Of a DNA stretch of 64,000 nucleotides, positions 30,656 through 41,815 are shown one piece after another. The DNA is taken from assembly GCA_936432065.2 (NCBI GenBank), contig OW386285.2, forward strand, positions 41,595,920 to 41,659,919. Direction: 5' to 3'. Position 1 is the stretch's first letter. The number at the start of each line of letters is the position of its first letter. This stretch comes from Rutpela maculata (Eukaryota > Arthropoda > Insecta > Coleoptera > Cerambycidae). The translations under genes and the position numbers were made by a program. The notes under the pieces were generated by a model. That model worked only from the letters and a program-made list of their open reading frames with translations. It had not been told where the DNA came from and did not search any database.

Positions 30656-31125
30656 TATATCCTTAAGGACGTTATGAAAAACAACGACCTGTTGCCAGTG
30701 GCAACATGTATTTGGTACATAAAGCACCCACTTGACGTTAGTGTTGGTGTTCCTGGAGTAGGCGCCTGCATTCCATATGTTTTTGAGCATTCCGGAGGTT
30801 TTCTGGCCTTCATCATTCTTTCTTGACGTGTCTATCTGCGCCCCCATTGTGGTCAACAATGCTTTCGAGGTAGATCAATTGGCCCACCTGTTCAATTTGG
30901 TATTCGCCAAGAAATAGGTTCTCCTTATTGTTAGTTCCAATGCACATTTCCTTTCTTTTTGTTTGTGTTGATTTTGAGTCCAGCTTTTAGTGCTTTGTTT
31001 TCCAGACGTATTACTTTGGTTTTCATATCTGTTAGGGTGTGGTCTAGCAAGCATATGTCGTCAGCGTAATCCAAGTCTTCTAACCTCTCGGTGAATCTCC
31101 ATATTGCGCTCCTTTGCGCATCGTT
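30656..31125 (-). pseudogene. RTE-like LINE reverse transcriptase remnant
   Basis: The minus strand reads RSAIWRFTERLEDLDYADDI, CLLDHTLTDMKTKVIRLEN, ALKAGLKINTNKKKGN and then, frame-shifted, FLGEYQIEQVGQLIYLESIV and DHNGGADRHVKKE. LEDLDYADDI and the following helix with GLKIN..K.K, then Y(L)xSIV..NGG, is the RTE-type RT catalytic block and thumb. The YADD box is intact, but frameshifts and stops follow. Neither end is preserved. Confidence 0.8.
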
Positions 31126-31626
31126 TGCTTTTATCTTATTACCTCATAATAGCGATGTATATTTTCTGTTTTATATATCGAGGCTACTTTTGAGTCCTGT
31201 AGATGGAGCTAGTCCACATTGTGCCCTTATAGGTTTCGATTTGTTAAAAATGGAATTTTGTCATTACAAATTTCACCATACACGTTAAACACTCTTTACC
31301 GAAATTAAATAGGTTAAAAATCATTGCATACTATGCGGTATATCTTGAAAAGAAATTTACATAAGTCATTGACTTCAAAGATATGAAAACATCAGTAATT
31401 TTATCAACAGCAGACACATAATTTGCCAAGCTGTTAGCGTCACAAAAAGGGAACACAAATCTTATCAAAAAGAAAAGAAAAAATTCGAGATATGCGGTAA
31501 AATCTCACATATAAAAGAGTAAGTTATTTATAAGTAGTACTGTAGTATTGTAGCACTTTAATTTTCAAATTTCTTGAACCAGCTTTTTTTAGCTACTTTA
31601 CAAACAAACCATTAATAATTATAATA

Positions 31627-31667
31627 ACATACATACATACATACATACATACATACATACATACAAA
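31627..31667. repeat. (CATA)n microsatellite
   Basis: About ten uninterrupted copies of CATA precede CAAATTTATTAC. Confidence 0.9.
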
Positions 31668-32415
31668 TTTATTACACTTTGTATAAATAACTTTTTCTGA
31701 TATATTGAAAACCGTTTTGTTGGAGCTTGTTAGAAACATTGAGCAATTTTATTGAACGTAGATACTTGTGGGAAATAAGCTGACCGATATAAAAATTGTG
31801 ATTTCTATACGTGTCGTTACATTGTAAGACATTTCTAGGTCATTCTATTTCTTCGGTGTCTGTCTTTATTCTTCTTGATGTAGGCAATGATCTCTAAAAA
31901 CCACTTTTCATGTGTCCTGTCGACAAAATTTATCAAAAGATGAGACATTCACTTTCGTAATAGAAAATGAAAGTACAAAGAAGGTTGGCGCAGAAGCGAG
32001 AACAAAAAATAAAAATGCCAAAAATTTGTTACTAACAAATATAGTCATTGAGTGTTTTTGGTGATACTTGATTTAAATTATACTGACTACTTTCCTTACA
32101 TTATAAGAACCAATGAAATAGCAAGATTTTGAAAATTTGGACCAATAAGAACAAACTTTCAGCAAAAATTGCATTCCAAGTGAACATTTTACTTAAAATT
32201 ACAGCGAAAATTGCACTGGGCATGCATGATAGCTAAATCGTTATATTATAACCTACAACAATTGCATCTTTCAATTTAGTTAATAATAAAAAATATTTCT
32301 TGTTCAATGTTTTGTTCTGGAAATAGTCTAATAAATATATTTTGTACATTAAAGATAATCTGAAAATTCAGCATTCAAAGCGTGTTGCCTTTAAAAAACC
32401 GCATTCGTTCATTAT

Positions 32416-32471
32416 GATGTGATTTGACTGAAAAATGACTGCGTCTCGGGCACTTTTTGTCAAATCACATC
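32416..32471. repeat. Perfect 13-bp hairpin
   Basis: GATGTGATTTGAC (32416-32428) and GTCAAATCACATC (32459-32471) are exact inverse repeats around a 30-nt loop. The loop flanks (AAAAATG / CACTTTTT) extend the pairing imperfectly. The function is unknown, and it could be a minimal MITE or a relic. Confidence 0.6.
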
Positions 32472-34007
32472 AAAATAAACTCAAGCAGCTTCTAGGCATC
32501 ACGTTTTCATGCGCTGAATTTTCGATAATTTTTAATGCATTTAACTTACTACAGAAAATTTTGCCAAATTTTTAATGTGATTCAAAGAAATACATGTCAC
32601 AAACAGAATTCAATGTGAGGTAATGGCTGTATTTTTCAAAATGTAACAGGGAATAATAAATTCCAAAGAAGAGATAATAAGTAGGCACTACTTCAACAGT
32701 TACATCAATATTATAGCATCAGTAACATTGGTGGGAGAAGGCTGCGCATCTGACGAAGATTGTTTACAAAATAGAAACTATATAAACATCTAATGTGAAA
32801 TATCCAGAATTTAACCCACATATGTTGAAATTTAGAATAAGTGTGGTTGTTTTTAGATACTAACTACCCCCCTGTATTATACTAAATTCTAACATTTTTA
32901 ACAAATTAATATGGAATTTTTTCCTTTACGTTTTCTAGTTAACAATGATTCACAAAAAGGTCAAGTCAAGTCAATTACTTAAGATATTTCAGTTGTTTTA
33001 GTATCAAATTACGCAGAATTGTTTGTATTATAAGGCGCATGTCATAACTCAATTTGGCCACAAAATGACGGTGTTTCAGCAACTGATTCAGATTTGCGAT
33101 ATAAATTCCTAACCACTCTATGCACAATATATATTGTATTAATTTATGACTAATTAATAGCAAACACGTCATTGTAACACATTTCAAAATGGTGCAATTA
33201 AATATATTCTTACCAGAGGAAATTATGACTGTAGTAGTTCTTGTTTCCGGTATGAAACATTAAACCAAGAATTAAACAGCATAATTTTTTAATATTATGA
33301 ATATACGCGTTAATATTTAATTAACTATTCCATAGGAAGATGCATATTTTAATTTCTTTCTGGGTATTATAAATTTATTAGTTTTGTTTTGGTTTTTCGT
33401 TATTAAAGTTGCGCAGAGAAATTGTAATATCAGTATCGCCATCTACAATCACTTGAAGTATTAAATAAACCAATAATATTTGGTATTTGAATTTCATAAA
33501 ACAAAATGTCAGATAGTAATATTATTGAACAGGTATATTTAAATAACGTGTTAACCGCTTTTTGTTCATTCGTCGTAGGTAATTAACAATTAAATAAAAT
33601 ACGCAAGTTTGTAAAATGAATACTGCTAACCTTATGAATTAATTATTAGGTATTAAATTATAATTTCTTGTTTGTACAATTCAAGGATTATGATTTTTAT
33701 AGACAAATAAAATTATTGCGTTTCCTGTTTTTGTTTGCACAAATATGGCCGGAATATAAGGAATTGTTTACGTTTAGCATAAATCAAGTATTTGTCTACT
33801 AGAATACTCTTAGGAATTACAGATTAATATTATTGTCCATTCTATATTCAACGGTAATGTCGTCAGCATTACTAAGTTTCAAAAACTATCGTGAGAGATT
33901 TTTCACGAAGGCCAATTTAAAACTGGCTTTTTTACTACCTGGAAGCAAAATTAAGATCAATAAAATCATCATAACATATCAAAAATTTTGAACATCGGAA
34001 AAATATT

Positions 34008-34535
34008 CAGGGTTGGCATGTTTAAAACAAAATGTTTTAAACAAAGTGTTTAAAACATGTTTAAAACATCGCACTGTGTTTCAAACAAATGTTTAAAACA
34101 TATTTAATACAAAATACTATGTTTTAAACAACTGTTTAAAACATAGTTTAAAACACAGTGCAACGTTTTAAATAAATGTATTATTTTGGAGTTTGTGGAA
34201 AAACAAGAAAAGTGATGATGATTGTCCATTCCGATAAATAATTCCGATATAATGGTCACGTGAGCTAAACTGAGCATTTTATTTGCAGAGCGCTGTAAAA
34301 TCCGTTTAAGAGCGCCATCTAACATCAACTAGTAGTAGCAGACATACTGTGCCTGACACCATTTAATTTTAGTTGAATATAGTTTTTAAAGTTTTAAACC
34401 TGTTTTAAACATGTTTTAAACATACCATTTAAAACTTTAAAAAAACCCGTTTTAAACAAAAAAAAACTGTTCAAAACAAAAAAAAACTGTTTTTTTTTGT
34501 TTAAAATGAAAAAAACTGTTTTCTTTCCAACCCTG
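34008..34535. mobile_element. hAT-like MITE filled with TGTTTAAAACA motifs
   Basis: CAGGGTTGG (34008) and CCAACCCTG (ending 34535) are the terminal inverted repeats. The flanks AAAATATT and AAAATAAT differ at one position, compatible with an aged 8-bp hAT duplication. The interior repeats GTTTTAAAC/TGTTTAAAACA more than ten times on both sides of a unique core (about 34180-34370), as amplified subterminal repeats would. Several minus-strand open frames here are by-products of the repeats. Confidence 0.75.
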
Positions 34536-34864
34536 AAAATAATGGAACCGATTTTCGTCACAATACTCTGTTGATTTAATACTTGGTAGATCGGAAAAAT
34601 GTTACCGTTGCCTATCAAATAATATAAAGGGTGTAATTAGTTTAATATCATTAAAGAAAACTGGTGGTGGGGAACGACTAGACAAATAAAAAACATTATA
34701 CAACATCGGGGTCTAAAGCCCACAGTTTTGGAAAAGGAAAATAAACAAAAATTTCGAATTTTTTTTAAAATATTGTTTGAGAACTGCTGGAATATTTGGA
34801 TAGGCTTTATATAGTCGCATCTGGTCGCACATGATACTCTGACATTTGTGCAGATGGGTATAGT
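34536..34864. other. Short non-genic spacer between two DNA elements
   Basis: No features are recognised. The minus-strand open frame at 34637-34885 runs into the hAT terminal repeat and has no family motif. Confidence 0.4.
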
Positions 34865-34872
34865 GTCGGCGT
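34865..34872. repeat. 8-bp target-site duplication of hAT-like element, left
   Basis: GTCGGCGT directly precedes the left terminal repeat and recurs exactly at 37835-37842. Confidence 0.92.
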
Positions 34873-34887
34873 TAGGGTGGCCCATCT
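34873..34887 (+). repeat. Left terminal inverted repeat of hAT-like element
   Basis: This is TAGGGTGGCCCATCT, exactly inverse to 37820-37834. Confidence 0.92.
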
Positions 34888-35255
34888 CTATAGGGGGTGA
34901 ATTTTTTTTGCGTATTTTTTAAGTCTCACCCCACGAAAATATACTATTATACTAGGAATAATTTATGTCAAAGTTTCAGATAATTCGGTGAACGGTAACC
35001 CGTGCCGCATTCAGGTAGAAATTTGTAGATAAGATTTTATTACGGTAATACACTTAAATTTTACTTAAAATACAAATATCTACCTCTTTTCTCATAATGT
35101 TTTATTGGTGTAATTATTTCCTAGAAATTATTTGTTTTGGAAGTTTGGAAATATAATGCACCTACGGTAGGTTTTTATGTCAGTTTGCAATTGTGTTTTA
35201 CAGTGGTGACATTATAAGTTATAGCATACGTTCCTTTTTGAAAAAACATTTAACG

Positions 35256-37386
35256 ATGGCTGATGTTAGATCCTTACGAAAGGATACTTTCATTTACTTA
35301 GTTGGACACTATTCATCACAAATCATTGGCAATAAATTGCCGTCTAATAGACAAGTATTACAAGTGCTCTTTTATAACATTCGTGAAGTGAAGCTAAGTG
35401 TACATGAAAGTGCTAAATTAACAATAAAAGAGGTGTCAGTTTTTTGGGATAAAGCTCGCATTCCGACACGTCAGGATTTTCATTGTGTTAAACAACTAGA
35501 TAAACTTTATGCAGAGTGGAAGAACTTACAAAAATCGGCTAAAAGGGCCAGTGCGGGAGGTAAAGAAAAAAATTTCGTTGAAAAATTGGACGATCTTTTT
35601 GACATTTCTCATGCAAATGCATTGGAGTTGATGAAAATAGATGAAGATAAGCAGTTTTTAATTAACCAAAGAAAAAAGGGACGTCCTGGATTTATGCATG
35701 GTATTGATTACCAACTTGCTTCTCAAGAAAAATCAGCTGAGGAGAAATTACAGAAATTATCCGAACGAATGCAACGAAGTCAACAAGAAAAAGCTAGATT
35801 AGAGGAAACAGTCACCTGTCCATCATCAAGTAGTAATTCAGCCGACTCCAACGAAAATGAAGATGAAATAATCGAAGCCCAAGAAGAGTTGTTACAAGAC
35901 CAGCCTGGCCCGTCACAGCCAAAAAAGAGGAGATTGTATGGAACATGTAACATCAGCACACCAAAAATAGCCGCTGCATTTGATGCTTGCAAAATAAGCG
36001 ACAGGTATGGAGTCCATATTTTGACGGCAGTAGCAGAAGCACTAGGACATGACACCACATCTTTGTCCATCAGCAGAACCACACTTCAGCGCTCTAGACA
36101 ACGCATCCGCGAAGAAAGAGCTGGAATATTAAAAACTGCCTTCAGTAATTCTGAATTGCCGGCCCCAGTCATCCATGGGGATGGAAAACTTTTACCTTCT
36201 CTCACTGGAATGGGAAATATCGATAGATTTGCTATCTTAGTTACTAGTGGAGATATTGAACAACTACTTGGAGTACCAGCTTTGCCCAATTCAACTGGAA
36301 GAGAACAGACTGAAGCAGTTTATGATGTGCTTTGTGAATGGAATTTGGACGAAAAGGTAATAGCTTTGTGTTGTGATACAACAGCATCAAATATGGGTTA
36401 TATAAATGGGGCAGCCACACTATTGCAACAAAAATTAGAAAGAGATATTCTATATTTTCCTTGTCGACATCATATTTTTAAAGTGGTTTTGAGAAGTGTG
36501 TTTGACACAAAAATGCCTTCCTCATCTGGTCCAAATGTGCCACTATTTAAACGTTTTAGGGAATTTTGGCCTAAAATAGATCAAAATAAACTAAAAACTG
36601 GATTTCAGGTATCAAAAATTAAACACATTTTACAACCAGTTAAAGCCGAAATTGTAAAGTTTCTAAATGCAGCTTTAACTTTGCAACAGCCTCGTGATGA
36701 TTATAAAGAATTTTTAATGCTTTCTAAACTTTTTGTTGAAGAAGAGCCCACTCACACGACATTCTATCAACCAGGGGCATTTCATCATGCACGTTGGATG
36801 GCCAAAGCCATTTACTGTCTAAAAATATTTTTTTTCCAAGATCAGTTCCAACTAACTAAAAAAGAAAAAAATAGGTATTGAAGATATATGTCTCTTTATT
36901 GTAAAGGTTTATGTAAAGGCCTGGTTTACAGCGTCATTTGCTAGTAAAGCACCGCTTCATGACTTAGACTTTTGTAAAGAACTCATTAATTATCAAAATA
37001 TTGACAAAGAAATATCTCAAGCCGCAAGTAGGAAAATAGTGAACCATTTGTGGTACCTTAATTCAGTAAATGTTGGCTTATCTTTCTTTGATGACGATAT
37101 TTCAGTTACCACTAAAAGAGAAATGTTTAAAGCTTTGAATAGGAAAGCACCAAATCAAGAGGGTATTAAACGACTTATGATTAGTAACATTACTGACGTT
37201 GAAAACAAGGAAATTCAGGACTTTGTAAATGATGCCGCTGAGAGAGGAATTAAACTTATTACTGACTATAATGAAATTTTAACAAAAAATGAAGACCAAA
37301 AACAGTTTTTACTCCAAGTTGTAAATGATTATAAATCACAGTTTCCAAATGTAAAAAAAGAAACCCTGTCGCATGCTTTGGCCTAG
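35256..37386 (+). pseudogene. hAT-like transposase, one frameshift
   Basis: Frame 1 runs from ATG 35256 (an upstream in-frame ATG is at 35193) to TGA 36879-36881. The homology-like text continues in the next frame from about 36868 to the stop at 37384-37386 (IGIEDICLFIVKVYVKAWFT, KIVNHLWYLNSVNVGLSFFD). One extra A in the run 36865-36871 explains the break. Counting from 35193, the features are a helical N-terminus, a Glu/Lys coiled region (about 170-205), an acidic linker, and an RNase H-like core. The core has D330 (HGDGK), D395 (CCDTTASN) and C424-R-H-H427 (CRHHIFKVVL), matching the hAT pattern of D, DN..N and C..H. GAFHHARWMAKAIY is a conserved-looking block near the frameshift. There is no BED zinc finger. 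I know similar unnamed proteins from invertebrate genomes but no family name. It would cut and paste the element in the nucleus if the frame were intact in other copies. Confidence 0.85.
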
Positions 37387-37819
37387 TGCAAAAAATATTG
37401 TTTTTATTACTATATGTCTTGTAGATTTAGGATAATATTTGGTACTATGTATGAAAAAAACGTTTCATAATAAAATACACAAAGATAAAACGAGAGTTTT
37501 ATTTCAAAAACTTCTAGTCTAGTTTTCTTAGACTACGAATTTACAGTAGTATGACACATGTCATAGTCACAACAGATAATGTCTTTGATATTTATATGAC
37601 TTGATTAGTCATTCTAAAGGTAAATGTTGCTGATTAAAAAAAAAACAATGCATCAACCAAAGAATGTAAATAATTCCATTTACTTTTATTATTGCATAAT
37701 AATGCATTCTGCGGCACCCCTTGCCTTCAATTTGCCTCAATAATATTTTGAAGGGACTGTTTTTTCTTCAAATGGAACCATTTGCAGGGGTGAGAAATAA
37801 AAAATTTCGATTTCGAAAA

Positions 37820-37834
37820 AGATGGGCCACCCTA
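37820..37834 (-). repeat. Right terminal inverted repeat of hAT-like element
   Basis: AGATGGGCCACCCTA is the exact reverse complement of 34873-34887. Confidence 0.92.
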
Positions 37835-37876
37835 GTCGGCGTCTTTGGCGGCGCGGTAAAGATCAAAGACGCCGAC
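37835..37876. repeat. 12-bp hairpin containing the hAT target duplication
   Basis: GTCGGCGTCTTT (37835-37846) and AAAGACGCCGAC (37865-37876) are perfect inverse repeats around an 18-nt GC-rich loop. The first 8 bases are the target duplication (37835-37842), so the transposon inserted into one arm of this palindrome. Confidence 0.85.
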
Positions 37877-39547
37877 ATTTTTTGAATGCTTAGTAGATTT
37901 GAAGACAACTATACTCTCCTTTGTGATATTCTCAAACAATATTTTAGTTTGTGTCGTTACTTGGTTAAGTACGTACACGCGGCCTACTAGTTCGTTGTTT
38001 TTGTATGTTGCTTTTGTTCTTTTTGAATTTTGGGCTACCGTATTTTTGTTTAAGATTCATTTTATTGACTTAGCATCAAGTCGTTAAGTACTTGGTTACG
38101 TACAGACACAACTTACTTGTTCGTTCTTTTTGTGTTGACTCTTGGATTTTGGACCAAGTATTTCTTTTTTTATTTCTTTATTGACAATGTTAGTGTGCTT
38201 AGTGTTGAGCGTAGTGCGTAGGTCCGCAGTTCGACGTGCCGAAAATATGCATTGATGCAGATGGAGGTCATGTAGAACAATTTATGTAAATCAACGATAA
38301 TTTATTGGTAAGTTCTAGATTTCTTGAATAAGCCTGTCTACCATGCTGTCACACTGCTGTTACTTTCAAATCAAAGTCGCTGCTGGGTTAGGTATAAACA
38401 TTATTATTATGAGCAACTTTTGTGGTTATGTGACAAATTCAAAAGGGTTGATCTGTTATTGGATATTACCTGTTAGCCAATAAAGGTTTATTATTACTCG
38501 CAGTTTTGTTCTTGTTTGTTTACATTGATTTCCATACAGACCAAAGATTCGATTTTCAATTTTCGATACCTGATTGAAAAAGATTATGCGCGCAACTCGT
38601 TAAAAAAATCAGATTTTTCCTAACTTAAAATACACATAACTATTCTCTGTTATCGTATCTCGGACGGCCAACTTTCGTTTTCCAATTTTATGAAATAATT
38701 ACCTACTCATTCTTTAAGCTTTTAACACAGAACACCTATTTATGTAACAAATGATAATAAATCGCATTTATTTTATAAATTATAAACAACAATAAAAGCT
38801 TCAATAATTTTGTTCCAAATTAAAAAACACACATATAAATAAATCCTCTATTTAAACTCCAGCGGCCATCTTGTGCTTGCGTTCTGCAGAAAGTGATAAC
38901 GAATTATTTACATTTTATAATTGGTATAAAAAGTTCGGTTCAAAACGGTCCCATCAAAGTGCCGCGCTTCTTTGTTGGAGACCACATCGCGGTGAGGACA
39001 AAAGTCTGTACACTTTTTTATGACTTTTTAAAAGTAAGAAAGAAACTTCGATGATTCGGAACTATACGTCCATTGACCTAGAAAAGCACTGATTCTCAAA
39101 TGTCTCTTACCTTAACATTCAAATTCTTGACCTAGATCAGTTTTTGTCAGTGCCCCTAGAGAGAACAGTCATATAGGTTTTTTGTTTGTCTAGTTGGTCC
39201 CCATTACTCGTTATTTTAATGACATGAAACTAATTACACCCTGTATACTAGTAGAATCTCGCATAGAAATTAGCAATTAAATGAACGATTCTATTGTTTA
39301 TAATTATTTATTTGTATCATTTGTATCATATCCATATATACAAATAAATTATTATTGTAATACAAAACATTTGTAGGCAAGTAGTATTTTAATTAAGCAT
39401 TATGTACCCTAGTTAAAGGAAGTGAACAAAAATGAGAAGACGAATAGAAATAAAATTAACGATTTGAAAATACAAAGAAAGAGTAAGTAATTAATATTAC
39501 AAGAAAACTTGTTAAATAGTTAAAAATGATAATCGATACTTGCATGA
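37877..39547. other. Non-genic stretch with a short transposase-like tail
   Basis: At 37950-38180 a loosely repeated unit occurs twice (GTTACTTGGTTAAGTACGTA / GTTACGTACAGACACAAC, each followed by TTCGTTCTTTTT-like sequence). At 38233-38289 the + strand reads DVPKICIDADGGHVEQFM and a stop, which resembles the last residues of Tc1/mariner-type transposases (C-I-x-A-x-G-G-H). The preceding codons are broken and no other part of a gene is seen. The rest is AT-rich. Confidence 0.35.
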
Positions 39548-39745
39548 GTTCAGCGGACGTGGTGTATGGCAAGCACGTTTGATCACACTTCTATGGTGTG
39601 CTAGGTTCGATTCCCAGCTCCGATGCTTGCAATGTCTGGGGGTAATGGATGTTGTCTGCGTTTTTTTTTCAAATGCTTGGCTTTGGATTTGGGTATTATT
39701 TGTGGTGTGTTATGTTATAAATATTGTTACATCGTACTGACTTGT
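39548..39745 (+). mobile_element. tRNA-type SINE, copy 2
   Basis: The head has GGACGTGGTGTATGGCAAGC (box A-like) and an exact box B, GGTTCGATTCC (39602-39612). The body matches the copy at 28890 (GTTTTTTTTTCAAATGC, TTTGGATTTGGG, TGTGGTGTG). No poly(A) tail is evident. The box B is better preserved than in copy 1. A genuine tRNA gene is excluded because no acceptor stem closes and the sequence continues into the SINE body. Confidence 0.65.
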
Positions 39746-40331
39746 TGTAAGCATATGATAGAAAAAATAAATAAGGAATGGTAGTTAAAAGCTAGACAAA
39801 TGCACTTCAAAAACTTGTTTTTGGCACCATGTAGTATCGATGGACATAAAATAAATTAAAAATAGTTCACTAAATATCAACAAAGAATTGGCAAGCTGCT
39901 GACTTATGTCAATCGAATATTTACCAGAACAACGAACTTTATCTATTGTGTCAGTGCACAATGTATTCTACCCTCTTACTGACGATGGACAGAAGCCAGA
40001 AACTATAGTTGCAATAGTTTGTACAGTCCACAGCGGAGTTGCTTAACTTCGATAAATTTGCTGGTACAACATAATTTTTTGTGCTTATATTGCTTATTTT
40101 GACAACATCAATCATTCAAATGTCTAATGGGGTCGACGTCCTTATTTTCATGACAAAAATACAGTCAATCCAGAAAGGTATAGACACACATTCGTTTTCT
40201 CTCTTAAATGTATGCAATTCTTAAGGATTACTTTCTTTGTGTTGTATTGATAAAAACATAAGAATGATACACACGTATTACCTGTAATTTATACAAGGTT
40301 TTACAATCAGATAGATTTAGATGAAAGAATA

Positions 40332-40557
40332 CAGTTCATCTCAAACTTATAGCAACATAAGGCCCAGTGTTTCAATGCAAAGTTAAGCACTTTATCCTAC
40401 AAATAAATTAGCTAGAAGTTTAGAATATGCTTTTACAAAACACTTTAATATTGCTACTTCATATTCTAAACTTCTAGCTAATTTATTTTTAGGATAAAGT
40501 GCTTAACTTTGCACTGAAACACTGGGTCTTATGTTGCTATAAGTTTGAGATGAACTG
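40332..40557. mobile_element. Hairpin MITE, 226 bp, TA-flanked
   Basis: CAGTTCATCTCAAACTTATA starts an inverted repeat of about 100 bp that is almost perfect (AACATAAG, CCAGTGTTTCA, GCAAAGTTAAGCACTTTATC, TTAGCTAGAAGTTTAGAATA). A loop of about 28 bp follows. TA flanks each end, the duplication expected for Tc1/mariner-type elements. No coding capacity is present. A transcript through it would form a long double-stranded RNA. Confidence 0.85.
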
Positions 40558-41604
40558 TAATTCCTAAATCTCTTATTTTTTCTGTATTTTATAAAAGTAT
40601 TGTATAATAAATTTTGATTTAATTCGATTTGTTTTATGCGATGTTTAGGGTCAGAAAAATCATAGCTAAGTATTATTATGTCAATATTTTAGTTTGGTAA
40701 ATTATAATTTATAATATATTTTATTATTTTCTATGAAATACAATATTTATGTCTCAGCTTTATACCCAGTCATATCAGTTTACTTACATTTATGCAAAGG
40801 TTGTAGCGCATATATTTATATATATTTATTTTTTTAAAATATCAGTAAATTTATTGAAAATTAATAATGTAAATCTTTTCAAGACATGTTTAGACTGATA
40901 ATATAAATACTTAATTACATAGTTATAGTTAGATTACTTTGTCTCCTAATTCATTAATATTTTAACAAAAAGTTGCACTCGGGCGTGCCAAACTGCGAAT
41001 ATCTATTTGATTAACAATGTTCTCACATACGTCACAAATCACTGTTACGTGGTATCACACAGATTAGGTACACAGTCTGTTGGCTGCAACTTTCACTCGT
41101 TTCGTCTTATCAAAAATACCGAAATAACATTGTAAAGTAAGAGTGACATGTCAGCTAATATACGTAAAATTATTTCGAAATTGCGAGACATATTGTATAT
41201 TACCGTTCCGATAACTTGTTTATCTTCCTTCTTCCTTCTCGATCTTACTCAAAAACCTTAGTAACATTTTGCTCTAATATTATAATAAAAATAATTTACA
41301 TAAAACATAGCAGATTACACGCCTCTAGCGCTCACCCAGGATGACGGATATTACCAATTTCGGCAGAGAGTGTTTTACCATGTTTTACATGTCTACAAAT
41401 TAAAAAAAATAGGTCTAACCTCGGGTCTAACACATGTGACCGTGTTTACATATTTATAAGAGAGTCTCCGCACATACAGACACCGAAAATTTTTTACTCC
41501 AAAGCAGCAATATCAAGTAAATTCCCTGACTTTTGCCTCATTTCCCTTACCTGTTTCCCTGTATTTCCCTGACAATTTTTTAAAGGTAGGTATTAGTTAT
41601 TTTC
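40558..41604. other. AT-rich non-genic stretch
   Basis: Nothing recognised. Confidence 0.4.
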
Positions 41605-41815
41605 AGAGATGGGTAAACTCCCGGAGTTTTGATTACTCCGAAAGTTTCCAGGAAGCTTTCCTGGAAACTTTCCATTTGGAATATTCAGAGTCTATTTTAT
41701 GGTGAAATCTGATTCGTGATGATCTAAGCTTCATTTTGATACCAAATAAGTGCATATAAATATATTATTTACATTACTTTTACAGACTTTTACCAAATAA
41801 CTGATATTATATGAC
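41605..41815. repeat. GGAAAGTTTCC-family repeat, copy
   Basis: It shares TTTTATGGTGAAATCTGATT, GATGATCTAAGCTTCATTTT, AAATAAGTGCAT and GACTTTTACCAAATA with the arms at 24930-25000 and 25110-25320. It is preceded by GGAAACTTTCC palindromes (41640-41680). Only a single arm is present here. Confidence 0.7.

Larger units (their letters stand above)
31126..34007. other. AT-rich non-genic stretch with small structures
   Basis: It contains a (CATA)n microsatellite and a 13-bp perfect hairpin (listed separately). Otherwise I see no gene, RNA or repeat with defined ends. Confidence 0.35.
34873..37834 (+). mobile_element. hAT-like DNA transposon, 2962 bp, near-complete
   Basis: The ends are TAGGGTGGCCCATCT and its exact reverse complement, bounded by a perfect 8-bp duplication. 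Both subterminal zones carry TCTCACCCC and GTGCCGCA in inverse orientation, which are possible transposase-binding sites. One long gene fills the interior. The only visible defect is a single-base frame change in an A-run at about 36865-36871. The perfect duplication and near-intact gene argue for recent transposition. Confidence 0.92.

Noticed and set aside
38233..38289. Tc1/mariner transposase C-terminal end
   Set aside because: Eighteen matching-looking residues before a stop are not enough for a feature. Upstream codons are broken and no DDE motifs are seen.
39600..39630. Possible tRNA gene from the exact box B
   Set aside because: No acceptor or anticodon stem closes, and the sequence continues into a body shared with the SINE at 28.9 kb.
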